NCBI RefSeq assembly: GCF_000767835.1
Contig: NZ_JPEN01000068.1
Span: forward strand, 22,088-86,087
DNA: 64,000 nucleotides
Direction of reading: 5' to 3'
DNA from: Streptococcus sinensis
Lineage (GTDB): Bacteria > Bacillota > Bacilli > Lactobacillales > Streptococcaceae
Both the position numbers and the translations under genes were made by a program. How positions within the stretch are numbered: position 1 is the stretch's first letter; each line of letters opens with the position of its first letter. The notes under the pieces were generated by a model. It was given only the letters and a program-made list of their open reading frames with translations, had not been told where the DNA came from and did not search any database. Positions 41,241-51,050 of this stretch are shown here, piece after piece.

Positions 41241-42981
41241 TCCTTTCCTTAGCAGCCACAATTTGATCGGTCAATTTCTCTTTTATGGCATCCACAAACT
41301 CACGTGGATTAATTTCTCCTTCTCCAATTTGAGATAGAAAGAACTCCCAGCCGCCTGTTGTTTCAGGGCTAGCAAATTCATTATCATAGAGATAGTGAAT
41401 CAATAGATAGGCCTTATTCGTTGGGAACAGCTGACCTGTTTTCTTATCCTTTGTAATATAGCCTCTATCCTGAATAGTTTTCAGCATCGTTGCTCGTGTT
41501 GCCTGCGTACCTAAACCGTACTTTGGTAGAATTTGTCCAATGAATTGACTTTCCGTTAATCGCTTCGGTGGCTTTGTTACGCCTTCAAGAATAGTAGCCT
41601 TTGTTTCGATTTGATCTCCAACACGATAATCAGGTAGCTCAACATCCTCTTTTAGTTTCTGTTGACTGAAGGTGACCCACCCAAAATCAATCATCTGCCG
41701 ACCTCTTGCCTTAAAGACTAGCCCCTGATTCTCTATTTCAACTGTTGTTGTTTGGTAGCGACAATCTGCCGCAAACATCAAAAGTGTTCTGCGAACAACC
41801 GCCTCATAGATGAATCGTTCATCTGGTTTTAAGGTGACTAAGTTCGGAATATTTTCCGTTGGAATCAGGGCATAGTGGCTCGTTTTAGCCACTTTTTTTG
41901 GGTTAACGTAATTTTCCCTTGCCTCTACGTTCACTGGCTCAAATGAGCAATGGATGGTCTCCTGATAGCTCTTCAAGTACGTTTTTAGATAATCAAATTC
42001 TTCTTGCGTAATAAAGCGTGTATCAGTTCTGGGATAAGACAAGTATTTTTTCAAATAGAGGCTTTCAATCAAATTTTCTGTTTTAGTAGGTTCAAATCCC
42101 CACTGTCTGGCTGCCAACTCCTGAATATCTGAGAGATTAAATAGAGCGGGTGCTGCTCGTTGATGGTCTTCTGTTTCAACTGAAGAAATTGTAGAAACTG
42201 GGCTTAGTTGTCGTGATGTCGCTAGGATGACCTCACTATCTGAGTACTTTTCTTTATTTGAAAAGCTAATCTCCGTTTCCTTATCTTGTAACTGTAACTT
42301 CCAATAAGTATCTGGTCTAAAGTTTTGAATCGCTAAATCATTTTCACAGATGAGACGTACTCCAGGGGTCTGAACACGTCCAACTGATAAGCTATTTCCT
42401 TTTCCTCTTGGCAGCCGTCCCTTGTTTTGAAGTTCCAAGGTTACCAGAGGAGATAAGTTCATACCCACTAACCAATCCGACTGTGCACGTGCTTCAGCTT
42501 CTAAATAATAGTTATAGGTTTCTATCGGCTCTCTCAAATTTTGAAAGGCTTTCTGAAGGGCATGTGTTGTCATGGAATTCACCCAGAGGCGTTTGGTGAC
42601 CTTATTTTTTCCTTCTGGAATATGGGACAAAATTGAATAAGCAATTCGTTCCCCTTCTCGATCGGAGTCCGTACCGATAATCACCTGATTCGCTGCCATT
42701 ACTTCCTGATAAATCTGTTTGAAGGTTTCTTTCGATACTTTGTCTTGTTTCAAGGTCTGTTTAAACGAAACATCAACCAAGGGTAACTTCTCTAAATTCC
42801 AATTATCTTTTGGTAATCCGTATTCAAACAAATGCCCTTCAGCCGCAATAACATGAACTTCATCTGAAAAATAGGGTGTGTGCTTCACAATATGTACTTT
42901 TCCTTTTTTACCAGCTGAACCCAAACATTCTGCATAAGCAGCAGCCTGAGTTTCTTTTTCAGCTAGAATGACTGTTACCAT
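41233..42981 (-). CDS. topB: Topoisomerase III (type IA)
   Basis: 582 residues. TOPRIM motifs AEKETQA, AAEGHLFEY and GTDSDREGE lie in the first 110 residues, and the catalytic Tyr is in LSYPRTDTRF (about 317). It ends without the zinc-ribbon tail of longer type IA enzymes. Type IA enzymes of conjugative elements resolve or relax DNA during transfer and replication. The start is ATG 42981 behind AAAGGAGAGAAGAC; first gene after promoter module copy 5. Confidence 0.92.
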   Translation of the reverse strand: MVTVILAEKETQAAAYAECLGSAGKKGKVHIVKHTPYFSDEVHVIAAEGHLFEYGLPKDNWNLEKLPLVDVSFKQTLKQDKVSKETFKQIYQEVMAANQVIIGTDSDREGERIAYSILSHIPEGKNKVTKRLWVNSMTTHALQKAFQNLREPIETYNYYLEAEARAQSDWLVGMNLSPLVTLELQNKGRLPRGKGNSLSVGRVQTPGVRLICENDLAIQNFRPDTYWKLQLQDKETEISFSNKEKYSDSEVILATSRQLSPVSTISSVETEDHQRAAPALFNLSDIQELAARQWGFEPTKTENLIESLYLKKYLSYPRTDTRFITQEEFDYLKTYLKSYQETIHCSFEPVNVEARENYVNPKKVAKTSHYALIPTENIPNLVTLKPDERFIYEAVVRRTLLMFAADCRYQTTTVEIENQGLVFKARGRQMIDFGWVTFSQQKLKEDVELPDYRVGDQIETKATILEGVTKPPKRLTESQFIGQILPKYGLGTQATRATMLKTIQDRGYITKDKKTGQLFPTNKAYLLIHYLYDNEFASPETTGGWEFFLSQIGEGEINPREFVDAIKEKLTDQIVAAKERND

Positions 42982-43015
42982 GTCTTCTCTCCTTTTTGCT
43001 TTGATAATTTTAGTC

Positions 43016-43051
43016 TAAGGGATAATCAAATTCTCTGCATTAAGCGGACAA
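43016..43051 (-). promoter_or_regulatory. Repeated transfer promoter module, copy 5
   Basis: TTGTCC (43046-43051), 18-bp spacer with CTTAATGCA, GATTAT (43022-43027), then CCCTTA. It drives topB and the Clp-like gene. Confidence 0.75.
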
Positions 43052-43091
43052 GCCATAGAACATGGATGCTTTTTAATTAAAAAATATAAGA

Positions 43092-43101
43092 GTTATATAA
43101 C
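43092..43101. repeat. GTTATATAAC palindrome, site 7
   Basis: Perfect palindrome followed by TTTTTG, 40 bp upstream of promoter module copy 5. Confidence 0.55.
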
Positions 43102-43125
43102 TTTTTGTGTTGTTTTGTGTACATT

Positions 43126-43155
43126 AAAAGGCACTCTCACTTGAGAGCACCTTTT
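43126..43155 (-). terminator. Terminator of the polyvalent protein operon
   Basis: Thirteen-base arms AAAAGGTGCTCTC/GAGAGTGCCTTTT on the minus strand, 4 bp after the stop. Confidence 0.8.
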
Positions 43156-43158
43156 AAC

Positions 43159-46100
43159 TTATCTACTAGGCCCTTTGGTTGGGGCTTTCGGAAAATTTGG
43201 CGCTTGTCCTCGGTTTTTTCCTAATGGATAGGGTTTGGTATGGTTTTCAATTTGCTTGTGCATCTTAGAAACGGTTTGATGAACCCGTTTCAAAGAATCC
43301 GCTAATTGCTTATCGTCTAATGCTTTTAGATTATCTGTCCAACTTGCCATGTAATCAATCGCTTTTTCAGAAGTATCCAGTCCAAAGTGTTTGGACAACA
43401 AATGACTGGTCATCTCAGCTTCAAATTCCTTTTGTCCTTTCGGTAGCTCTTTATACTGATCGGCCAGTTTAGGGTTATGAAGTGTCGCATGCGCTAACTC
43501 ATGAATCGTGGTGGCAATTTTTTCCCCAGGTGTATTATCGGGATTGATCAGAATGAGTTGTTCTCCTGAGTAAAAGGCCCCTTTCGCATTTCCTAAAACA
43601 TGGGCTTCATCTTTCATCATGGTAATACCAATGGTTTCAGCGTAATCACATAAACCTTCAAGTACCTCTTTCGTCTTCACCTGATCCGTATTAAAGTTGT
43701 AATGACGGTTTGGCATGGCTTTTGGATAGCTTTCTGATTTCAGCGTCGTTTGTGACAACTCAAAGACCTTGTAGGTTGTAAAACGTGGATAACCTGTTTT
43801 GGGATCTCTTTCTTGAAATTGACGAACAGGAAGTTTACCGTCTTTCACTAAGGCTTTTTCTTGTGGCGTGGCATCAGAAAACTTTTTGTATTTTGGATTT
43901 CCCTTATCATTTTTCACTTGATGACCGTTTTCATCTAGGACTGGAATCATTCGAACCATCAGTGGCCTGAACAATGTAATCCGCGACTTTTCGCCTACCT
44001 TAACAGACAAGTTCTGATGAACAACCTCCTTAGTTTCACCTGTACGCTTATTTGTGTATGTCGCTTTGGTTTGAATCACATCCTCTGGTTTAATTTCTAA
44101 AGCTTCTCCCATTGCTTGCCATTGCTCATAAGTCGCGACTGCATTGGCACCTTGCCATTGTTCATGAATGAGAGCAACATTGCGAGGGGATAGTTGTGGG
44201 AATTTACTCATGAAGTCCATGTACTCCAGTAAATCTTCAGGTGACTGTGTATACGCTCGAATTTTTTGGAAAGCATGTTCGCTGATGTCATAGGCTGAGG
44301 CATTCATATAATCAAAAGGTTCAGCTGAGATAGCAGGATCCTGTTGTTCCTTACTGCTTTCTTTTCCTTGGTTGCTAGCAAGAACGACCTCTACTTCATC
44401 CTGTTGATAAAGCCCTTCTGGTACTTTTCCAACCCCAATTTGTTTAGCAAGTTTCTTCAACTCATCTTCAATTTGAAAATCATTGCCCCAATCACTGCCA
44501 TAGGCTAAATAACCTAGTTTTTCTTCTCCCCTCATCAGAGCCAAAGTCCATGGAGCTTGTACATCTTCTAAAAAATCAATTGCTTTTGGACTATGAACCG
44601 CTAACTCTAGTTGATAATCTTGACCAAATTCTTCTCTGTTCGTATAAAGCATTTGACCATTTGATTGAGGTGTCCCAACTAAGTTCCCCTCGACGGATAG
44701 ATTTTCTTGAATGTGAGGAACCGAAGCAACCAGTATCTTGGTTTTATCTTCTGCCATAATTTCTTCTACTCGTTGAGCTAAGTTCGTTTTTATTTCCTGG
44801 TTAGGAGAATAAAAACTTCCCCTTGAATAATCCTCCTTAGGAGGCAACTCTTTTGAATTTAAACTCTGTTCATTCGCTTCAGCAGCAATTTCTTGATTCA
44901 GCTCTTGATTTTCCAGCTGAGAAAGAACTACTTCATCAATGGCTGCTAACTCTGATTGACCATCTAAGCGACGATAGCCTAGACCAAGAAGACGTGAGAC
45001 TGGTTCTGTTTCATCTCCAATATCATAGCGCACGCCTTCTTTAATCACTTGACCACCTGGAGCATAAATATCAAACTTAACTTTCGTAGGTGGTACGTAA
45101 TTATCTGGGTTTCCAGCATTTGCTTGAGCAATACTCTCTTGATGCGCCTGATAAACTTCCTGATTAGTTTTGTAGAGCTCTGTGACAAAGTCTTGATAAG
45201 AAACCAAGCTTGACTCTTCAAATGGCAATTGTGGGCCTTCTGGCCACTTTTCAGTCCACTGCAAGCGGATATGATAGTTTTCGTTATAAATCCGATCCTG
45301 TGCCCATTCTTGATAGAAATTAGAATCTTTATCAACTAGTTCCAACTGTTCAGCAGTAGCCACAATTGCACTAAAATTACCTTCATGAGTATCAAAAAGT
45401 TCATAGTAACGCTCCCATGCTTCTTTCGACTCTTCTGGAATCTGTGTTCCTAATTTTCTAGGGTCTCCTACATTATACGCAGCATCTAATACTTGTGTGA
45501 ACTGTTCAGCTGATAGAACATCTATTTGAGTTGATTCAAAATCTACATCAGACTCTTCATATTGCTTATTCTGTAAAATGGATAGCATTTCCTGACCACC
45601 ATCTTTGACATATTCCTCGTTGATTGCAATTTGTTCAAGAACACCTTCTCGTTTACGGAAAATACCAATAATTTCATTTCTGCGCGCAGCTTCTAACTCA
45701 TTCTCTAAAATCTCTCTAGATTTGAATATAGAAGCCGGCACAGTCCTGTTTTCATCTGTAGCTTTAAAAAGCACCATAATATCTTTATCGCTGCTTTTGA
45801 TTAGACTATCAAATCTATCAGTATATCTGTCTATATTTTGAAGTTGATCAAAATAGAATGAGTCTGTTTGGAGTACTGCTTTTAATTCAGGTAAAACTTT
45901 AATTTTATCAAAAGCAGAATCCGAATTTGATATTCGAATATCATCAAAAGAAATCTCTCCACCTGCAGCGAGATCACTCAGAGTTTTTTCAGGAGATTGG
46001 TTTTTTCCAATAAATTTGAGTCCCGTGAGATGCATGAAATTCTTCTCTAAAAAATTAACTTGAACAATGTTTCCATCTGCTGTGAAATAGCTTATCTCGC

Positions 46101-48258
46101 TATTGGCAAGCTCTTTTTGATAATATTTAGCAGCCTCTTGAATTGTATCAGAAAACCGATTGAGCTTAGCTAACTTTGTCTTATCAATTGAATGATCTAA
46201 TCGTGTATGTCTTGACTTAAAGCCATCTTTTATGGTAAAATTTAAGTAATGAGAGGATCTAGTAGGTCGACTGGTAACAGAGCGATCAAAGGTATCAGTT
46301 TCTGATACGGGTGCGGTGCTACCCTCAGCTTCGGGCTGTAAAGAACCCTTGTACTGAGACGTCCTCTCGTTTTTTTGTTGCTCTGAATTTAAAGCTACCT
46401 CTTGACGACTGTCAAGGGGCTTTTCTGTTTCCTCAGAGGAAGAAATGATTTCCTGTCTTGGATTCACAATATCCTCTTCCGTTACTTCTGGAGTAATGAT
46501 AATCGTCTCATCTCTTAACTGCTGGAGAATAGCCTCATAAGTTTCAGTAGAAATTTCAACCCTGCCACTCTTGCCATTCAGATATTCCAACAAATGGTAA
46601 GGTACCAATTGATAATAATAATCAGCATTTCTAGTTATAATCTCATTTGCTGGATAACTGATAATATTCCAAGCATCACGCCCCAGACCTCCTAGTGGGT
46701 CGCTGTTTGAGCGACCCCATTTTTCAGCTGTCAGACTATCTAACTGACGATTGAGGTTATAAGCACTAATAGCCACTTCTGCTGAAAAGACCGTAGAAGT
46801 ATCCGAACGCCCTAACTCTTTTTGCAAGCCTTTCAAGATGTCGTACATCTGATTTTGTTCAGGTGTCCCTTTTTCTTTAAAACGGTTAATATTGGTATCA
46901 TTGATAGACTCAAAGAAAGCTCGGTGTTCTTTTAAACCTTCCATTGCTTTGGGCTTTAACTGCTGCATAGGATGGCTCCAACCCGTATAGTTGACCAAAG
47001 TGTAAAAGTAAACCTCGTCTGAGAGGGTAATCTGCAAGACACCCGCTTTAATTTGACTTTGAACCGCTTCTGATAATCCTTTTCGATTCGCTTTAAAGGT
47101 GTCATAAGATACTTGGGCATGATAATCATGATCTGCTTTTTTAGCCAATTCCAGATAAGGCGCTGGTAAATCCTGACTTAACAAGTTAGAAATATCTTGC
47201 TTTTCACTACCAACAGATTTCGATTTTAGTGCATCGTTCCAATCCATTTTTTCCTGCCCATTTTGCAAGTTTGGTAAAGCTTCCGTAACCACTGCTCCTT
47301 TTTCTCGCAGTGAATTAATAAAGTTTTGGCCTGCCTCATCATTATCAACCGCAAGAGTAATCCAATCTGCATGTTTTCCATCTGTAAAAAAATTATTATC
47401 AATAGCCGTTTGTAATCCTTCAGCAAGTTGATCGTAGCTCCAGCGAAGTGGCCGACCTGAGATGTCAGACTGGAGCTGTGCTAAGTGTCGACCAATAACG
47501 CCTTCTTTTAAACCGTCCATCGAGACCAAACGTACATCCTGAAGATTATCTTTGTACAATTCGTAATAGGACATCAGATCGATGGCACTTTCCGCAAAGA
47601 TAAGACGGTTAGGCTGACCAATATCCACATGCATACCAGTGATACCATCTGAATTTCGGACAATATTTTTAGCATATCCACGTTCTGGCCATTTTTCCCA
47701 GTTTTCTTCTATGCCTTGTAGCGTAGCTCCTACCATTTCACCTGAGAAATCAAAGGACTTAAAAACAACAACTGGTTCAATACTACCATTGACCTTGGCA
47801 TTGGCCTGGGCTAGCACTCCTTTTTCAAGGAAGAAATCAATAGTTTCATCAGAAAGGCCACGTTGGTCTTTTAGATAGCTTCTAGCAGCTTCAAAAGGCT
47901 GTTCGTAAGGTTCTAGGTAGTAAGAAAATGTTTCCTGCGCTCTTTCAACAGCTTTATATTCTTTAAAACTGCCATCATTTAAGTAATTAATCGCCTGATT
48001 AAAGTTCACTTCTTTCATTGTTTCAACAAGTGAAATGACATCTCCGCCTTGGTGGCGGGAAAACCAATTCCACATATTTTTATCAGGAGAAATGACCATT
48101 GAGTCATGCTCTTTCCAACGGTAATCTCGTCCCGAACGAATCAATTCCATGTTCAGTTCACTGGCAACGTCTAAAATATCACGAGACCGAGCATATTCTA
48201 CTCTCTCTCGACGACCTTTTCCACGTGGCGTAGGTTGTTGTATGTGTTCTTCTGCCAT
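43159..48258 (-). CDS. Polyvalent protein: DUF3991/Toprim primase-like plus ArdC metallopeptidase
   Basis: About 1699 residues. Residues 20-110 resemble a zinc-binding/primase-like start (DYRWKEHDSMVISPDKNMWNWF, shown here as landmark in halves: DYRWKEHDSM and NMWNWFSRHQGGD). Residues 110-370 are a DUF3991/Toprim-like domain (LIFAESAIDLMSYYEL, ITLAVDNDEAGQNF). The middle (about 400-1350) holds large polyvalent-protein-associated segments. The C-terminus (about 1370-1650) is ArdC-like: an ssDNA-binding N-part (LSPRNVALIHEQWQ, YKVFELSQT) and a zincin motif HELAH (about 1590). ArdC proteins protect incoming single-stranded DNA from restriction. The start is ATG 48258 behind AAAGGAG. Confidence 0.85.
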   Translation of the reverse strand: MAEEHIQQPTPRGKGRRERVEYARSRDILDVASELNMELIRSGRDYRWKEHDSMVISPDKNMWNWFSRHQGGDVISLVETMKEVNFNQAINYLNDGSFKEYKAVERAQETFSYYLEPYEQPFEAARSYLKDQRGLSDETIDFFLEKGVLAQANAKVNGSIEPVVVFKSFDFSGEMVGATLQGIEENWEKWPERGYAKNIVRNSDGITGMHVDIGQPNRLIFAESAIDLMSYYELYKDNLQDVRLVSMDGLKEGVIGRHLAQLQSDISGRPLRWSYDQLAEGLQTAIDNNFFTDGKHADWITLAVDNDEAGQNFINSLREKGAVVTEALPNLQNGQEKMDWNDALKSKSVGSEKQDISNLLSQDLPAPYLELAKKADHDYHAQVSYDTFKANRKGLSEAVQSQIKAGVLQITLSDEVYFYTLVNYTGWSHPMQQLKPKAMEGLKEHRAFFESINDTNINRFKEKGTPEQNQMYDILKGLQKELGRSDTSTVFSAEVAISAYNLNRQLDSLTAEKWGRSNSDPLGGLGRDAWNIISYPANEIITRNADYYYQLVPYHLLEYLNGKSGRVEISTETYEAILQQLRDETIIITPEVTEEDIVNPRQEIISSSEETEKPLDSRQEVALNSEQQKNERTSQYKGSLQPEAEGSTAPVSETDTFDRSVTSRPTRSSHYLNFTIKDGFKSRHTRLDHSIDKTKLAKLNRFSDTIQEAAKYYQKELANSEISYFTADGNIVQVNFLEKNFMHLTGLKFIGKNQSPEKTLSDLAAGGEISFDDIRISNSDSAFDKIKVLPELKAVLQTDSFYFDQLQNIDRYTDRFDSLIKSSDKDIMVLFKATDENRTVPASIFKSREILENELEAARRNEIIGIFRKREGVLEQIAINEEYVKDGGQEMLSILQNKQYEESDVDFESTQIDVLSAEQFTQVLDAAYNVGDPRKLGTQIPEESKEAWERYYELFDTHEGNFSAIVATAEQLELVDKDSNFYQEWAQDRIYNENYHIRLQWTEKWPEGPQLPFEESSLVSYQDFVTELYKTNQEVYQAHQESIAQANAGNPDNYVPPTKVKFDIYAPGGQVIKEGVRYDIGDETEPVSRLLGLGYRRLDGQSELAAIDEVVLSQLENQELNQEIAAEANEQSLNSKELPPKEDYSRGSFYSPNQEIKTNLAQRVEEIMAEDKTKILVASVPHIQENLSVEGNLVGTPQSNGQMLYTNREEFGQDYQLELAVHSPKAIDFLEDVQAPWTLALMRGEEKLGYLAYGSDWGNDFQIEDELKKLAKQIGVGKVPEGLYQQDEVEVVLASNQGKESSKEQQDPAISAEPFDYMNASAYDISEHAFQKIRAYTQSPEDLLEYMDFMSKFPQLSPRNVALIHEQWQGANAVATYEQWQAMGEALEIKPEDVIQTKATYTNKRTGETKEVVHQNLSVKVGEKSRITLFRPLMVRMIPVLDENGHQVKNDKGNPKYKKFSDATPQEKALVKDGKLPVRQFQERDPKTGYPRFTTYKVFELSQTTLKSESYPKAMPNRHYNFNTDQVKTKEVLEGLCDYAETIGITMMKDEAHVLGNAKGAFYSGEQLILINPDNTPGEKIATTIHELAHATLHNPKLADQYKELPKGQKEFEAEMTSHLLSKHFGLDTSEKAIDYMASWTDNLKALDDKQLADSLKRVHQTVSKMHKQIENHTKPYPLGKNRGQAPNFPKAPTKGPSR

Positions 48259-48276
48259 AAAAACTCCTTTCATTTA

Positions 48277-48534
48277 CTAAAAACACTCATATTTCGGCTG
48301 ATACGGTTTCGTTTCAGGCACAATAAACATTTCTCTTGGCAAAGAAACTAGATCACCTACTGAAAAATGCTCAAATTCTTCTGGATTATTTTGGTAGTCC
48401 AATTCCAATTCCAAATCACCATTTTTTCCTTGTCCAACAAAAAGAATATGTTTTTGAGTATCATCAATGGCCTTGACTAGCCAATCAGCCTCAAAGTCAA
48501 ATTCCTCTTCAGAAACGTTTGGAAATTGTAGCAT
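48277..48534 (-). CDS. Small acidic protein before the polyvalent gene
   Basis: 85 residues from ATG 48534, behind a very strong AAGGAGGTGG. It is rich in Glu, Asp and Phe, with no recognised domain, and overall acidic as DNA-mimic or inhibitor proteins are. First gene after promoter module copy 6. Anti-restriction proteins are a possibility by charge and neighbourhood, unproven. Confidence 0.6.
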   Translation of the reverse strand: MLQFPNVSEEEFDFEADWLVKAIDDTQKHILFVGQGKNGDLELELDYQNNPEEFEHFSVGDLVSLPREMFIVPETKPYQPKYECF

Positions 48535-48574
48535 TATCACCACCTCCTTCCTGTATTTACAGTTACTTCTAGTC

Positions 48575-48610
48575 TAAGAGATAATAAAAATTCTTGCGTT
48601 AAGCGGACAA
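48575..48610 (-). promoter_or_regulatory. Repeated transfer promoter module, copy 6
   Basis: TTGTCC (48605-48610), 18-bp spacer with CTTAACGCA, TATTAT (48581-48586), then CTCTTA. It drives the acidic protein and polyvalent genes. Confidence 0.75.
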
Positions 48611-48630
48611 ATCATAGGAGATTTTAAACT

Positions 48631-48661
48631 AAAAAAGCCATTGACAATAACATCAATGACT
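48631..48661 (-). terminator. Terminator of the relaxosome operon
   Basis: Nine-base arms AGTCATTGA/TCAATGGCT followed by six T on the minus strand, 3 bp after the relaxase stop. Confidence 0.7.
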
Positions 48662-48663
48662 GA

Positions 48664-51030
48664 TTAACGCTGGGCTTGCCTGCGCTCTTCTTGTTCTTCA
48701 CGTTCATCACTTCTAGCACGTTCCATCAATGCTTTTTTACTTACTTGTTGAGAACGCTTGAGCGATGCCGTCAATTGTCGCATGAAGTCTGTATTCAACT
48801 TTGCAGGGCCTTGAGACTGTTGAAGTTGAGTTTTTTTAGTAACTTTTTGTTCTTGTAATTGCCTAGAAACTGTTTGAGTGATTTGATTTTGATTATCTTT
48901 TGCCGGTTGCAGTTTCTCATATAAACGTTTTAACTCAGAGAATCCTTTAGCATTAGCTACTCTCATCTCCCTTATCGCTGCTTCATCCGATAACTGACTC
49001 ATCTGATGATTCCTGTTGTTAATCTGATATTTCAACTGAAAAATAGAGATATGAGTCTGAAGTTCTTCCATGTAGGCTTGTTTTCGAGTTGATGTCCCTT
49101 TCAAAAGCGTTAAAATATTATCATCTTGAATCTGCTCAACAAATCCCAGCTCAGCCCGAAGCTGCCTAATAGGAAGCTGTATGGCACCAGCAGTGGCTTT
49201 TGAAACAGGAAGCGCGACACTATCTTCAAACTGCCTCTTCAATCGCTCTTTCAAGACTTTATCATCTTCTGAAAGCTTAAAATTAGGAATCAATTGTAGT
49301 TCAATTGCTTTTAATTCTTGCGTTAAAGATTGCTTTTTAAAGTCCACAAATGGCTGATCAGAAGCTAAGGGCTGTATCTGTTCTAGAAGCTTTTGACGTA
49401 CCTGCAATTCTTTCTGACTAGCCTCTAGCATACTGAGTTTTAACGCATAGCGAAATGTCCCTAATTCACGACGTTCTTTTTCAGAAAGTGTTGGTTTTGA
49501 CTTAGCAGCATCTACCAACTCTTTTAACTCACTCGATGATAATAAGGACAAGTCTTTTAGGGTCAAGGTTTTTAGCTGAATATTTTCTGTTAGCTGACTG
49601 ACATCATACACATAATCTGCCACAAACTCTAGCTGACCAATTCCCTTCCCATGCTTATCATAAGCTTTATAGATTGGCTTTATAATTTCAAGAGGTTGTT
49701 CTCCTGTTTTTATAAAATAACCTAATTTTTGCCAAGCACTTTGACTTTTAATAACACTCGCTTCTGGTAACTGTTCCAAGATTTTCTTTTGGTTCAAGCT
49801 AGAAAAGTTTTTCAAATTTTTTTCCAGCTGAACGTCTTGAATTTGAGGAGCAGCTTCTCTGAACGAGCGCAGAATGTTATTGCCCAAGCGCTCTCTTAGA
49901 TCCATGACACGACGAGCCAAATGATGTTCCAAATCGTATCCTTTTGATTCAGCCAAAGTCCGAATGGTTTTCCCATCGACTTTGCGGATTTTCTCATAGA
50001 CTTGATTTTTTTCAGTGGAATAAACACCTTCATAAGTTTTAAGAAAGTCTCTGGTTTCTTGTAGAAATTCTTGATAGGCTACACTACCTTCATTTTTCAA
50101 ATAGGAGTCTAAGTACCGCTCAAGAAAGAACTTACTAACCGCAAAATCCCTAGCATTCGATCCATAACGCCACTTTTTATTAAGGGGTAAGTGATTATAG
50201 GCTTGTTCCAAAAAATTTTTTTCAGCTGAAGAAATAATCTTTTCTTCCTGGTAAACAGAGGTAATTAAATCCGCTTTGAGATTAGCTAGAAGCTGTTCTT
50301 TTCTTAGAAGGTTTGATCGTGTTTCCTCTTTTAGCAAACCATGATACACACCGCTTTTAAAGCGATTGATTGTTTTTTGAGAAAAATTTCCCTTATATTC
50401 CATTCGACCACGTGGCCGATAAAAGATTTTCTCACGGTTAGATTCCACTTCAGACAGACCAAAATGAATATGGATATTGTCTGTGTTTAAATGAATATTT
50501 CCCCACCAAAAAGCAGAAGCAGAAAGACCTTCTTTCTGAATCAGGGTCGGCATCATGTCACGCATGACAGCCTTGATTGCTTTTTGATCAACTTGGCCAG
50601 TTGCAACATCATACAATCCTTGTTCAGCAAGAAAAGCATTATCAAACGAGATAACACCCTGCCAGAGAAGGGAGCCATTTTGATAAGCCGATTCTAACTT
50701 ATTTTTTAGATCGGTTAATCGTCGTTTTTGGAGATAATCTGCTTCCTGAGTAAAGACTGCGGTTAATTCTTCAGATTGTTTTTCGGTTGCATAGGAACGG
50801 TTCATATAATCAATGTATTCCCTAAAATTCAACTGAGTTTCAGGGACAGCTTCCTGAATACGAGTCATCTCGTCTTCAGTCAATCCTTCAATCATTTGCC
50901 TGTTTGTTTCTAAGGACAATTCTTCGTCAATTTTGACAGCTTCATCACGATTTGTATAATCCACATATTGACTATTAGCCTCTGTATATTGAAGCATAAA
51001 TGTAATATTAGGACTAGACGATAGATTCAT
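48664..51030 (-). CDS. MobP-type relaxase
   Basis: About 788 residues. YVDYTNRDEAV near the N-terminus and the metal-binding histidine motif in NIHLNTDNIHIHFGLSE (about 175-191) mark a MobP (MobP2-like) relaxase. It nicks oriT, stays bound to the 5' end and leads the strand through the channel. The long C-terminal half (about 380-789) is helical and charged, ending in Gln/Arg/Glu-rich sequence. No helicase or primase domain was seen in it. It starts at ATG 51030 or GTG 51033, behind AAAGGAGCATAA, and closes the relaxosome operon. Confidence 0.88.
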   Translation of the reverse strand: MNLSSSPNITFMLQYTEANSQYVDYTNRDEAVKIDEELSLETNRQMIEGLTEDEMTRIQEAVPETQLNFREYIDYMNRSYATEKQSEELTAVFTQEADYLQKRRLTDLKNKLESAYQNGSLLWQGVISFDNAFLAEQGLYDVATGQVDQKAIKAVMRDMMPTLIQKEGLSASAFWWGNIHLNTDNIHIHFGLSEVESNREKIFYRPRGRMEYKGNFSQKTINRFKSGVYHGLLKEETRSNLLRKEQLLANLKADLITSVYQEEKIISSAEKNFLEQAYNHLPLNKKWRYGSNARDFAVSKFFLERYLDSYLKNEGSVAYQEFLQETRDFLKTYEGVYSTEKNQVYEKIRKVDGKTIRTLAESKGYDLEHHLARRVMDLRERLGNNILRSFREAAPQIQDVQLEKNLKNFSSLNQKKILEQLPEASVIKSQSAWQKLGYFIKTGEQPLEIIKPIYKAYDKHGKGIGQLEFVADYVYDVSQLTENIQLKTLTLKDLSLLSSSELKELVDAAKSKPTLSEKERRELGTFRYALKLSMLEASQKELQVRQKLLEQIQPLASDQPFVDFKKQSLTQELKAIELQLIPNFKLSEDDKVLKERLKRQFEDSVALPVSKATAGAIQLPIRQLRAELGFVEQIQDDNILTLLKGTSTRKQAYMEELQTHISIFQLKYQINNRNHQMSQLSDEAAIREMRVANAKGFSELKRLYEKLQPAKDNQNQITQTVSRQLQEQKVTKKTQLQQSQGPAKLNTDFMRQLTASLKRSQQVSKKALMERARSDEREEQEERRQAQR

Positions 51031-51050
51031 CACTTATGCTCCTTTCTTAG

